A DNA stretch of 64,000 bases from Aphelidium insulamus. Taxonomy: Eukaryota > Aphelidiomycota > Aphelidea > Aphelidiaceae. The notes below the pieces were generated by a model. That model ran no database searches and had not been told where the DNA came from. It saw only the letters and a program-made list of their open reading frames with translations. The stretch spans positions 155,086 to 219,085 of the forward strand of contig JAZDSV010000026.1 of the NCBI GenBank assembly GCA_036784855.1. The letters are read 5' to 3'. Shown here piece after piece: positions 56,032 through 64,000 of this stretch. The translations under genes and the position numbers were made by a program. Position 1 is the first letter of the stretch. The number at the start of each line of letters is the position of its first letter.

Positions 56032-58511
56032 CTAGACACCGGTATCCTTGTCTGTCTTTGGCGCCTTGCTGGCTGTCTTGCTGCTGCTGCTGCTGCTGCT
56101 TCCTTTACTTCCCTTATTAGCCTTGTTGCCCTTGGCCGCCGCGAGTTTGGCGGCCGCCGCTTCTGCCGCACGCTTTTCGCGGATCTTGACACCGCCGTGC
56201 TGCAGGAACAGCTGCTCCAGCACCGACTCCTCCAGCCGCTTGAACAGCAGTTCCGGGGTGCCCGTGCGATGCCCCGGCTGCAGATCGAGCACCCCATCAG
56301 CGGCGACAAACACATTGGGAATGTTGCGCTGCGGGACATTCAGCTGGCGGCACACGGACGCCGCGGTGCTGGGCATGAACGGGTAGATCAGGGCCGAGAG
56401 CAGGTAGATCACATTGCACGCCACCACGGTGACGGTGGCGCAGCGCTTGGGCTCCGCGGCGAACAGCGAGTTGTCCAGCTTGTTGTCTTGGAGGTACAGA
56501 TTGGAGCGCGCGCTAATGTCCATCACGGTCCGCAGCGCCTGGCGCAGCTTCACCGCGTCCATGCACTCGATGAACGCCGTCAGCATCGTGTTCACCTCGG
56601 CCGCGAACGCCTTGTCCGCGTCGGTCAGTTCGTACGCCGGCAGGATGGAGTTGTACTTGGCTTTCAAGAATTTTTGCACGCGATTGATAAAGTTGCCCAG
56701 GTTGGTCAGCAGCTCCGTGTTGGTGCGCAAACCCATCTCGGTCCACGTAAACATGGAGTCGTCGGTCTCGGGGCGGATGCTGAGAAGGTAGTAGCGCCAC
56801 ACGGACACCGGGATGCCGGATGCCATGGCATCGTGTCCAAACACGCCGATGCCGCGGCTCTTGCTGAACTTGTCTCCCTCATAGTTCAAGTAGTCTGATA
56901 ATATTATTAATGGATGCAATAAATAAATGTGTTGTACACTGTGATCAACGTGCCGGTGGTGCTCAGGTGGTGCAGCATGGTGTACGGCTTGCCGGTGCCA
57001 AGGAGTGTGCACGGGAACACAACTGTGTGGAACGGCACATTGTCCTTGCCCATGAACTGGTACAGTTCCACGTGCTCCGGATTCATCCACCACTGCTTCC
57101 ACTCTGGCGTATAGTTGGCGGTGATGGACAGGTAGCTGCCATTGTTATTATTGAATAATATGTATAATAAATATACAACAATACAAATCACATACCCAAT
57201 GGGCGCATCAAACCACACATAGAGCACCTTGTTGCGCATAGTGTCTAGCGGGACCGGTGTGCCCCAGCTGAGATCGCGGGAGATGCATCGCGGCCGCAGC
57301 CCCTCCTTGAGCCACGAGTTGGTAATGTTGATGCCGTTGGTGGACCACTTGCCGGCCGCCGACGTCTTGGCCACCCACTGTTCGCAGCTAGCCTGCAGGG
57401 CGGGCAGATTGAGGAACACATGCTCCGACGTGCGCACAATCGGTGTCTGGCCGTCCAGCTTGCAGCGCGGGTTCACCAGGTCAATTGCATTCAGCAGCTG
57501 GCCGCAGCCGTCGCACTGGTCGCCGCGCGCGTCTCCGAATCCGCACTTTGGACACGTGCCCTCCACGAACCGGTCGGCGAGGAAGCGCTGGCACTTTTCG
57601 CAGAACAGCTGGTGCACCATGTCGGTGTCGATCAGCTTGTGCTCATACACCTCATGGAATATTCCCTGCGATATTCTGCGGTGTTAATATTAATCTTTAT
57701 ATACAATATACACACAGAACAAGCATATAAACGACGACGTACTCGGTGTGCAGGGGCGTGGTGGTGCGACCGAAATGGTCAAAGTCCACATCGAACCATT
57801 TGTAGACGGTGGCGTGAATGGCGTGGTACTTGTCACACAGCGCCTGACACGTCGTCCCCTCCTCGATGGCCTTGGTCTCTGTGGCGGTGCCGTACTCGTC
57901 CGTGCCGCACACATAGAGCGTGTTGTGGCCTCGCAGCCGGCAATATCTGCACACAACTGTGTCACAAAACTATATCAACAATACGTGCACACTCACCGCG
58001 TATAGACATCGGCACTCAGCACGCAGCCGATAATGTTGCCAAGGTGCGGCACATTGTTCACATACGGCAGCGCCGAGGTGATCAGGACGTTACGCCTGCC
58101 GGGCACAGGCAGCCGCACGCCGGCCGGTTTCGGCTCAATGACCGAGGCGGGATTGACGCGACGCGACGCGCCCGCCGAGTAGTGCGCCTCCAGTATGTCG
58201 ACGGCGCGTCTAAAGTCGGCGGATTCCGTGCGCCACTGCTCAAACCAGGTGCTGACAGTGGCGGCAAGTGTGCCACCACGGCGCCGGCACAGAAAAACGC
58301 GTGCGAGAAGGGCCACGCACGGTGCGGACGCCCTGCATGCTACTCCTTCATCCAGCAGCTGGCATCCAGCAGCCAGACGTGTCAACTCGTCACCCGCAGC
58401 ATCTGCCGGCAGGGATGCCTCTTGCTGCAACCACTGCGTCTCGGCAGCGCACTGGCGCGCAGTCCTACTCTGCCCCGGCAGAGCAGCCAGCGTCACCCTG
58501 TGTGAACTTGC

Positions 58512-58543
<32 letters not shown>

Positions 58544-58776
58544 TAAATCAACGAGGCTGACCGTATGGCCGCGTTGGCGTCAAAGAAAAGTTGGGGCGCA
58601 GGCGCACCGGGAGACGCGAGCAGCATGGCGGGCAGACGCGGGACCGTGGACGCATCACCGCTGATGGTGACCGGCACCTGGCCAATGCAGCAGCCAAGCA
58701 GCATCTTCAACGAGTCCAGCATCTCGTCGGCGCCGGGGTCCACGCCGCACGGCAGCACAACTGTGGCGCGGCGCAT
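56032..58776 (-). CDS. MARS1: Cytosolic methionyl-tRNA synthetase
   Basis: Six exons, about 815 residues, ATG 58776-58774. An N-terminal GST-like extension precedes the class I catalytic core: [20 protein letters not shown] (HIGH-like HLGN), [21 protein letters not shown], the zinc knuckle [20 protein letters not shown] and [43 protein letters not shown], then [15 protein letters not shown] (KMSKS-like KFSKS). The anticodon-binding helical domain follows. The C terminus is a Lys/Ala/Ser-rich tail, [14 protein letters not shown], in place of a WHEP or Arc-type domain. The intron at 56895-56953 fits only as GC-AG. It charges initiator and elongator tRNA-Met in the cytosol. Confidence 0.97.
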
Positions 58777-59078
58777 TATATTGTACTATATTGCGGTTGT
58801 TTATGGCGGTTAATCAATGTGTTTTCATGCTGGTTGAAAACCTCTCCGTGCATACAGTATTTAGTTTTCGCGATTCAGTCCCGGATCATAGGTGATCGGC
58901 GCCCGCCACTGAATCGGACTGAATCCGGCCGTCGCCGCCGCCCAGCCGCCCGCCACGGCCACCGCCGCCCCCCGCTGCAGCCCACACACCCTGTGAATAG
59001 ACCACATTCTCAGGGGTAACTTCTCTCTCTTTTCACCGGCTTGAGTGAACCGTCTGCCGCCTGCCCGCCGCCACCGAG
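58777..59078. other. Divergent region with left cluster of the GACTGAATCGG motif
   Basis: The region separates MetRS (minus) from the resolvase (plus). It contains one inverted copy CGATTCAGTCCCGGATCATA (58871-58890) and two forward copies (ACTGAATCGG at 58908, GACTGAATCCGG at 58917). The same motif recurs around 63.78-63.88 kb. Confidence 0.75.
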
Positions 59079-59720
59079 ATGACAGTGACCGTCGACCTGA
59101 CTGACACCGTCCACACCGTGCCGCCTGCACAGCCGCCTGTGGTTATCGACCTGACTGCGGATGATGCGCTGCCCACCGTTGTGCTATCCATCGATGTAGG
59201 TCATCGTAATTTTGCATACTGCGTAGTGGAAGTGGCCACCCGCACTGTTCTGCACTGGGAGCGCCTGGCCCTGATGACTACGCCAAATGTTCGTCCGCGC
59301 AACACCGGTGTCGTGGCCGCAAAGCGTATCACCGCGCTTGTGAAAGTGCTGAAGCCGCACTATTTGGTACACGCGGTGGTGGAGCGCCAGTTGCCGTACA
59401 TGGCACGCGGTCGTGGAGGCGCACCATTTCGTCAACACATGGTCACGTATCGCAACGGCATCATTCAGAGCGCCATCCACGCGGCGCTTGAGTGCAGCGG
59501 TGTCCAGCACGACGACTGCAGTCCATTAAAGGTGAAGCGCGCGTTTGCCATCATTGGCACAGCTGCGGAGAAGAAACGTGCGACAGTCATGCTAGTTCGC
59601 AGCTATCTGACTGGCAGTGCCATTGTTGCCATTCCACCCGCGCTAGGCCAATACTTTCGCGCCTCCGCAAAGAAAGATGACTTGGCAGACTGTCTCTTGC
59701 AGGCGATTATGCATGTTTAA
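59079..59720 (+). CDS. RuvC-fold (poxvirus A22 / Ydc2-type) Holliday-junction resolvase
   Basis: Single exon of 213 residues, ATG 59079. The RNase H-like fold shows the acidic catalytic set: Asp in LSIDVGHRNFAYCVV, Glu in HAVVERQLPYMARG, basic PLKVKRAFAII, and the paired Asp of KKDDLADCLLQA. The N terminus has VVIDLTADD, which fits a SUMO-interaction motif. Unlike mitochondrial Ydc2/Cce1 there is no SAP domain or clear targeting peptide, so a nuclear or element-borne enzyme is more likely. It would cut four-way junctions. An AATAAA follows about 75 bp after the stop. No introns, unlike the neighbouring recombinase. Confidence 0.85.
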   Translation: MTVTVDLTDTVHTVPPAQPPVVIDLTADDALPTVVLSIDVGHRNFAYCVVEVATRTVLHWERLALMTTPNVRPRNTGVVAAKRITALVKVLKPHYLVHAVVERQLPYMARGRGGAPFRQHMVTYRNGIIQSAIHAALECSGVQHDDCSPLKVKRAFAIIGTAAEKKRATVMLVRSYLTGSAIVAIPPALGQYFRASAKKDDLADCLLQAIMHV

Positions 59721-59895
59721 CGGCAAGTAGACCACACACCACCCACCACACCTCAAGAGTAAGATCACACTGCTGCAATGCAATCACACCACAATAAAAG
59801 CTGTCTCAGCACTACATGTACGCTTTATTGAGCCTCTGTGCTTCATATACAGCCTTTAACCTATTTTTGACGCGTTTTCATCACTCTGCAAACAT

Positions 59896-61800
59896 ATGGA
59901 ATCGTTGAACGCATACAGCACCATCCAACAGGCCTTTGCCGCCGCCGCGCCGGCAACAGACAGTCTCGAAGCATTTCGCTTGGAAAGCTTACGTGCAATG
60001 GAACAGCAGCCCGCTATCGGCGTGTAAGTGGTTTGTCCTGCTGTTCTAGTGGCTCATGATGTCGTGCACTAGGCCGCCAATGCGTCAACGAACTATGGAG
60101 TGGGCGCCGGGTGAAGAGGAAGGTTATGCGCGGCAGACGGCGCCGGAGCCTGAGGATGAGTACACGGCTGATGCACCTGAGCCCGACGACGACTACACGG
60201 GCGATGACAATGTGGCATTTGATTACGCCACGTTTCGTGATGAAAATTTGGAATTTGACTATGCCGCGGCACTACGCAGTACGTCTGACAATGTTCTTCA
60301 TTGTCTCACATCGCTGTAGATGGCAATCTCCTAGCTGCGATGGGCACTGAAGCCGAAGAAGTCGTCATTTCAGCACCAGCAGCTCCGCCGTCCATTCAAG
60401 AGCTTTATGAGGCACGTGGCGAGGAACTTCGGGCGGAAGCAAAGTTGAAGAATCGGCCAAAAACCGTCTTGAGCTATGAAACGTGTGTATTGTTGTGATT
60501 GTGCGTTGCGGCTTAGCCTGATTGTAGCAACATGGCGGCAATTATTAAATTTGCAAAGTCGTCGCCACTGTGGAAGAACTTGGATTTTAACGACATGTCA
60601 TTCCATAATGCGAAGCATCTACCGAATGTTCTCATTGACGCAATTGGAAATCGCTGTGGGTTTCCGTCGGAGCAGGGATCGGAGGAATTTCGTCGCGCAA
60701 AATCAGCTACAGCGACGGCTTACCGCGCTGCGTTTTCGGCATACTACCGACAAAAGCTAGATGGCAATCTCATGTGGCAATCCTGCATGGGCGAAAATAA
60801 CACGCTGATGATGTATGTTTGATATTATTTTCATCACTCATTTTACAGGCGTGGAAATCCGGCAAAGGACATTGCAGTGTCCGAATTCATCAAGGCGCTC
60901 AATATGGCAAAGGTACGCATGCATTTGCACATATTAATTGAAAACATTTGTGTAGCGTGCCGTTGGCGAAAAAACCGAGTCACAGCGTGCAATGACAGCA
61001 GGCGTACTGAAGCGCTTGTGGTACAAGATTGAGGAATGCACGGATCCAAGTGAGAAGTGCCAGCGTATCCAGCTACACGTACGTTTAAATGTATTCTCTT
61101 CACATTTTCTGATATAACTCATAGTTTGTCATGCTGATATCATTTCTGTGCCTGCTTCGATCGGACGAAGTGTTGAACTTAAAATTTGGGCAAGTTACAA
61201 TGGAGCCGTGTGTAAGCACAATGCTGTACGTGGAGGTAGTCACGCGAAAAAATTGCAAGACAGGTCCGTAGTTTTTTTTTAATAAATCTTAACTGACCAA
61301 CAGTCACCTCGTTTCCATTGAGTAGAAACGATGCCCAAGTCTGGCTCTGCCCTGTCCGTGCCTATCTGGCCGACCTGGACATGCTGTACCACAGTGCCAG
61401 CGGCGACGTGCAAATGCTGGTAAAAACGGCAAGCTGCTGAAGTTCTTTGACAAGAAGAACTCCCTGTTTTTTGAGAAGGCGCTGGTATGATTATGTGTTA
61501 TGGTATTATTGAGATTAACATTTATAGAACTATGAGCGGTTCAGGCAGTCAATGCTGTGGGTCCTGAATGATGCTGGTTTGAGAGGCGACGTGTATGGGT
61601 GCCACTCATTCCGTCGCGGCGGGGCGCAGTATTTTTCTGGTGCTTGTAATTGGTCGTTCAGTGAACTGCAAGACTGGGGCCAGTGGTCGTTTGAGGTGTC
61701 GAACTCAATGTTCAAATATCTGCGCAGTCCGATTGATCTCAGCGTTAAACGCGAATTTTACTACGCAGAACGTCAGCTTCCTTCGGCCAACAGAAGATAA
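59896..61800 (+). CDS. Intron-rich tyrosine recombinase (Crypton-like)
   Basis: ATG 59896; about ten exons with introns of only about 35-50 bp. An acidic, Asp/Glu/Tyr-rich N-terminal region (PEPEDEYTADAPEPDDDYTG) is followed by a helical core-binding part (MAAIIKFAKSSPLWKNLDF, LKRLWYKIEECTDPSEKCQR). The catalytic domain has the first Arg in FLCLLRSDEVLNLKFG, the linker DAQVWLCPVRAYLADLDMLY, the box II GCHSFRRGGAQYFSG (HxxR), DWGQWSF and the Tyr nucleophile in NSMFKYLRSPIDL. These are the R-H-R-W-Y residues of tyrosine recombinases. The HSFRRGG style is shared by Cryptons, DIRS and Ngaro; with no reverse transcriptase nearby, a DNA Crypton-like recombinase fits best. It would join or excise DNA through a Holliday junction. 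Confidence 0.85.
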
Positions 61801-61849
61801 GTTTGCAGAGTGCAGTGGCGGCTAATAATAATTTTATTAAATAAAATTA

Positions 61850-63544
61850 TTAATTTTCGGGCGAAAGTTTCAAGATTTTCTTAAGCACATTGCACGGCTT
61901 CAAGACGCCTTTCTTGTCTGCAAAAGCCGCGGTGTAGTTGTCACTGCCATAGACAATTTCTAGGCGAATGCAGGCCGCCTTTATGCGCTCCACCGTGCGC
62001 TCCGTGTTCTTTTGCTGAAAGTATTTTCGTGCCTCTGACACAGTGCGGCATTCGGCGGTGCAAGCGTCGATATCGCCGTTGAAATATTGATCGACACAGT
62101 TGCGGACGTCCTGTTTAACATTAGCTAGCGAGCGATTCAAAAATAGCGACGCACCTTTCGCTGCGCACTGTTGTTTTCCACATCGTTGTACGCCTCAGCA
62201 ATCGTTTTCAATGCCTGACGCCCCAGAACAGCCTTCACCGCCAACTTTGCAGCGCTGTATGAGGCACCTGGCACCTGGTTGCCATTTGCAGGTGGACTGA
62301 CCTGCGTAGTGGCTGTTACAGGCGCGGTGGCGTTGGTGGCATCTGTGTGTGCGGCGTTATTGATGGCACTAGCCTCGGCAGTACCGGCAGCAGCACCAGT
62401 GGCACCAAGTGTGGCGGAAGACGTGGCGGCAGCAGCAAGAAGAGTGTTGCCAGCCAATGCAGTGGCAGAAGTACCAGCGGCGTCCACGGTGTCAGCACCA
62501 TCGACAGCAGTACTATCGTCTTCAATGGCGACATTGGCCCTGGGAACCACAGCGGAGCCAGCAACGCCTACAACTCTGGTTCCAGTATCACGGCCAACTA
62601 CAGCATCTACGAAGGGTAAGTACGTGGTGTATTTGCACAGATGTAGAACAGTGCAGTTACTGGTATTGCGGTCACCCTCGTCATCCAGCACAGGCTCGCC
62701 GCCGTGGTCAAAGAGTGCAGGATTCTTCCCGTACGCCAGCGCCTGTATATGTGTCAGTAGAGCACCGGCTTTTAGAACAACTTACCAGTTTTAGTGAATA
62801 TGCAAAGCCGGCCATATTCAGGTAATCATTGGCTTTTTCCTGTACTTCCTCTTGGCTGCTGTAGTCGCTCTTACCCAGCGGCAAACCCAGGTTGCGTGTC
62901 ATGGTGAATAGATCACGTAGCTCACGTTCACCTGTCATGGCCGCGATCTGTTTGTACGAGTCAATGCCATCCAGTGCATCAAAGGACAAGTCAATCGACA
63001 ACAAGAACGATTGCCAGTTTTTCAAGGCCTTCAGCTTCATCTGAATAGCTGGCGTCTTGACATAGTCCTCCAGCAGACGGACCTGAAGGTCGGCGGCAAG
63101 TTCTTTGGCAGGATACTGCACTATGACAGCGGCTCTCGGAGGTGGAGGGCTTGCTGCCACGCGGTCTTCAGCAGGAGGCACCTCTCCTTTTTTCAGCATG
63201 AGACGGAGGCGCGTGGCGACAAGTTTGGCCTTCTTGCCACGGTACAGGTCCTTCAACGCCGTCAGAGGCTTCTTGCGCGCAAGGCCATCAATATTCCACG
63301 TGGCATAGTGCCCGGGATAGTAGTGGCAAAACCACAGCTGCAGCTGAGCTGCCTTCATTGATGCAGGCCCAAGCTCTTTGGGTGCTACTTGCACGTCAAG
63401 AACTGCGTTACTATCATCCGCAGCAGACTCATTAGCCTGCGCACTCAATGCCGCCGGTGCTGCTGCTGCAGGTACAGGTGATGCCACGGCAGAGGCAGCA
63501 TTGCTGCTGGAGGGCGGAGGAGGCATAGGGGGCGGGCTGCTCAT
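61850..63544 (-). CDS. Element-associated protein of unknown family
   Basis: ATG 63544-63542, three exons, about 530 residues, stop at 61850. The order is a Pro/Ala/Ser-rich N terminus, a compact conserved-looking domain (MKAAQLQLWFCHYYPGHYAT, LTALKDLYRGKKAKLVATRL), a helical part (LLEDYVKTPAIQMKLKALKN, FLLSIDLSFDALDGIDSYKQ), a long Ala/Thr-rich linker, and a C-terminal helical Cys-containing domain (DVRNCVDQYFNGDIDACTAE, TERTVERIKAACIRLEIVYG). No known fold is recognised. It could be a DNA-binding or accessory factor of the recombinase. It converges on the recombinase, stops about 50 bp apart. Confidence 0.7.
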
Positions 63545-64000
63545 AGTGAAGGCGCGGTAGTAGTAGAAGTAGCAAGGGTGGCAGTGGCAATTGGCAGTGC
63601 CGTGTGGTGGCGTGCAGCGCAGCGGGGGTAGGCGACGTGGTACTCTAGAGCGCAGAAGGGGCTATGTGCAAGGGGCCGGCAGCGGTGACGGCAGCTGACT
63701 GGGTGTTACAGCTACAGCTATATAAGGGCCACTGAACTGGCGGTTACATATGATACAATCAATCATATATGATAGGGGGACTGAATCGGCCGTTGCTAAA
63801 AAGTAGTTATCTTAAGTAGTTCAGTCATTACATATGATTGTTATATGTAGCGGCGCGCCCAATTGGACTGAATCGCCTACTTTGTAATTCCCATTGGCAA
63901 ATTTCCTGATTGGGTCATGCTGGCAAACAATCCCCCTCACACACTCAGCACACACACACTAGCTAGTACCACACTGAACACTACGCTGGAGCTAATCACT
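63545..64000. other. Upstream region with right cluster of the GACTGAATCGG motif and TTACATATGAT repeats
   Basis: No gene is seen. A TATAAGGG-like TATA element is at 63720. TTACATATGAT occurs twice (63744-63754 and 63828-63838) and ATCATATATGAT once. GACTGAATCGG-type copies are at 63779 and 63866. The region ends in a CA-rich stretch at the window edge. Confidence 0.65.

Larger units (their letters stand above)
58871..63877. mobile_element. Candidate Crypton-like tyrosine-recombinase element with a Holliday-junction resolvase
   Basis: Three genes lie between two clusters of a GACTGAATCGG motif. The outer left copy (58871-58890) and the right copy TATGATAGGGGGACTGAATC (from 63768) are inverted, while 58917-58935 and 63779-63796 are direct repeats. 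Contents: an RuvC-type resolvase, a tyrosine recombinase and an unrecognised protein. No reverse transcriptase, DDE transposase or capsid gene is seen. The element looks whole, though the true ends are not proven and the right side nears the window edge. A target-site duplication cannot be identified with certainty. Confidence 0.5.

Noticed and set aside
59896-61800. Recombinase gene as a decayed relic
   Set aside because: With introns as short as about 35 bp, the same size as its other introns, the frame is continuous and all catalytic residues are present.
1-64000. CRISPR arrays, operons or bacterial signals
   Set aside because: The genes have spliceosomal introns and poly(A) signals; no spaced direct repeats of CRISPR type were seen.
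58871-64000. Retrovirus, Polinton or other capsid-bearing element
   Set aside because: No reverse transcriptase, protein-primed polymerase, packaging ATPase or capsid-like gene is recognisable among the three genes present.

Overview
This is about 64 kb of gene-dense nuclear DNA from a eukaryote. Genes lie on both strands, often 50-150 bp apart, and most contain short spliceosomal introns of roughly 35-110 bp. Several gene families point to an early-diverging, possibly zoosporic, fungus or a close opisthokont relative. The C2H2 factor at 19.2-21.2 kb has the fungal Crz1/Swi5-like finger style, and the WD40-type inositol 5-phosphatase resembles fungal and plant proteins. RFX, an INPP5E-like prenylated 5-phosphatase, C2CD5 and TBCD are more typical of flagellated or animal-like lineages. 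The species itself cannot be named from the sequence.

Layout. 0-4 kb: a glycosyltransferase (open at the left edge) converging on an MFS sugar transporter. 4.4-8.4 kb: RAD18 divergent from an SH3-PH-RhoGAP protein. 8.9-14.8 kb: an SR/RRM splicing-type protein and a WD40/inositol 5-phosphatase. 15.5-18.3 kb: a basic hypothetical protein and a probable Ras-association-like protein. 19-24 kb: a zinc-finger factor and an INPP5E-like phosphatase with a C-terminal CaaX box. 23.8-30.3 kb, minus strand: an ARM-PH-PP2C fusion, a FIT/Scs3 lipid-droplet protein and the ribosome-biogenesis factor RRP1. 31-36.2 kb: TXNL1 (thioredoxin-PITH), tRNA-Glu(CTC), a secreted repeat protein and the farnesyltransferase beta subunit. 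36.3-41.8 kb: tRNA-Glu(TTC), an RFX transcription factor, a secreted unknown and the exosome subunit Rrp40. 42.3-53.1 kb, minus strand: C2CD5, a RING-H2 protein, a small secreted protein and tubulin cofactor D. 53.8-58.8 kb: a secreted unknown and methionyl-tRNA synthetase.

The last 5 kb (about 58.87-63.9 kb) look different. They hold an intact-looking RuvC/poxvirus-type Holliday-junction resolvase with a SUMO-interaction-like motif, an intron-rich tyrosine recombinase (Crypton-like), and an oppositely oriented protein with no recognised family. Clusters of a shared GACTGAATCGG motif, partly inverted, lie at both ends. This is the best candidate in the window for an undescribed mobile system.

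Other points: (TA)n tracts recur inside introns of many unrelated genes; three introns fit only as GC-AG; two tRNA-Glu isoacceptors differ by the wobble base plus one compensated stem pair; and a conserved ~25-bp block lies near the starts of two unrelated transcription units. Farnesyltransferase beta and a likely farnesylated 5-phosphatase, and RFX and an INPP5E-like protein, occur in the same window, which fits a ciliary/phosphoinositide theme but proves no linkage.
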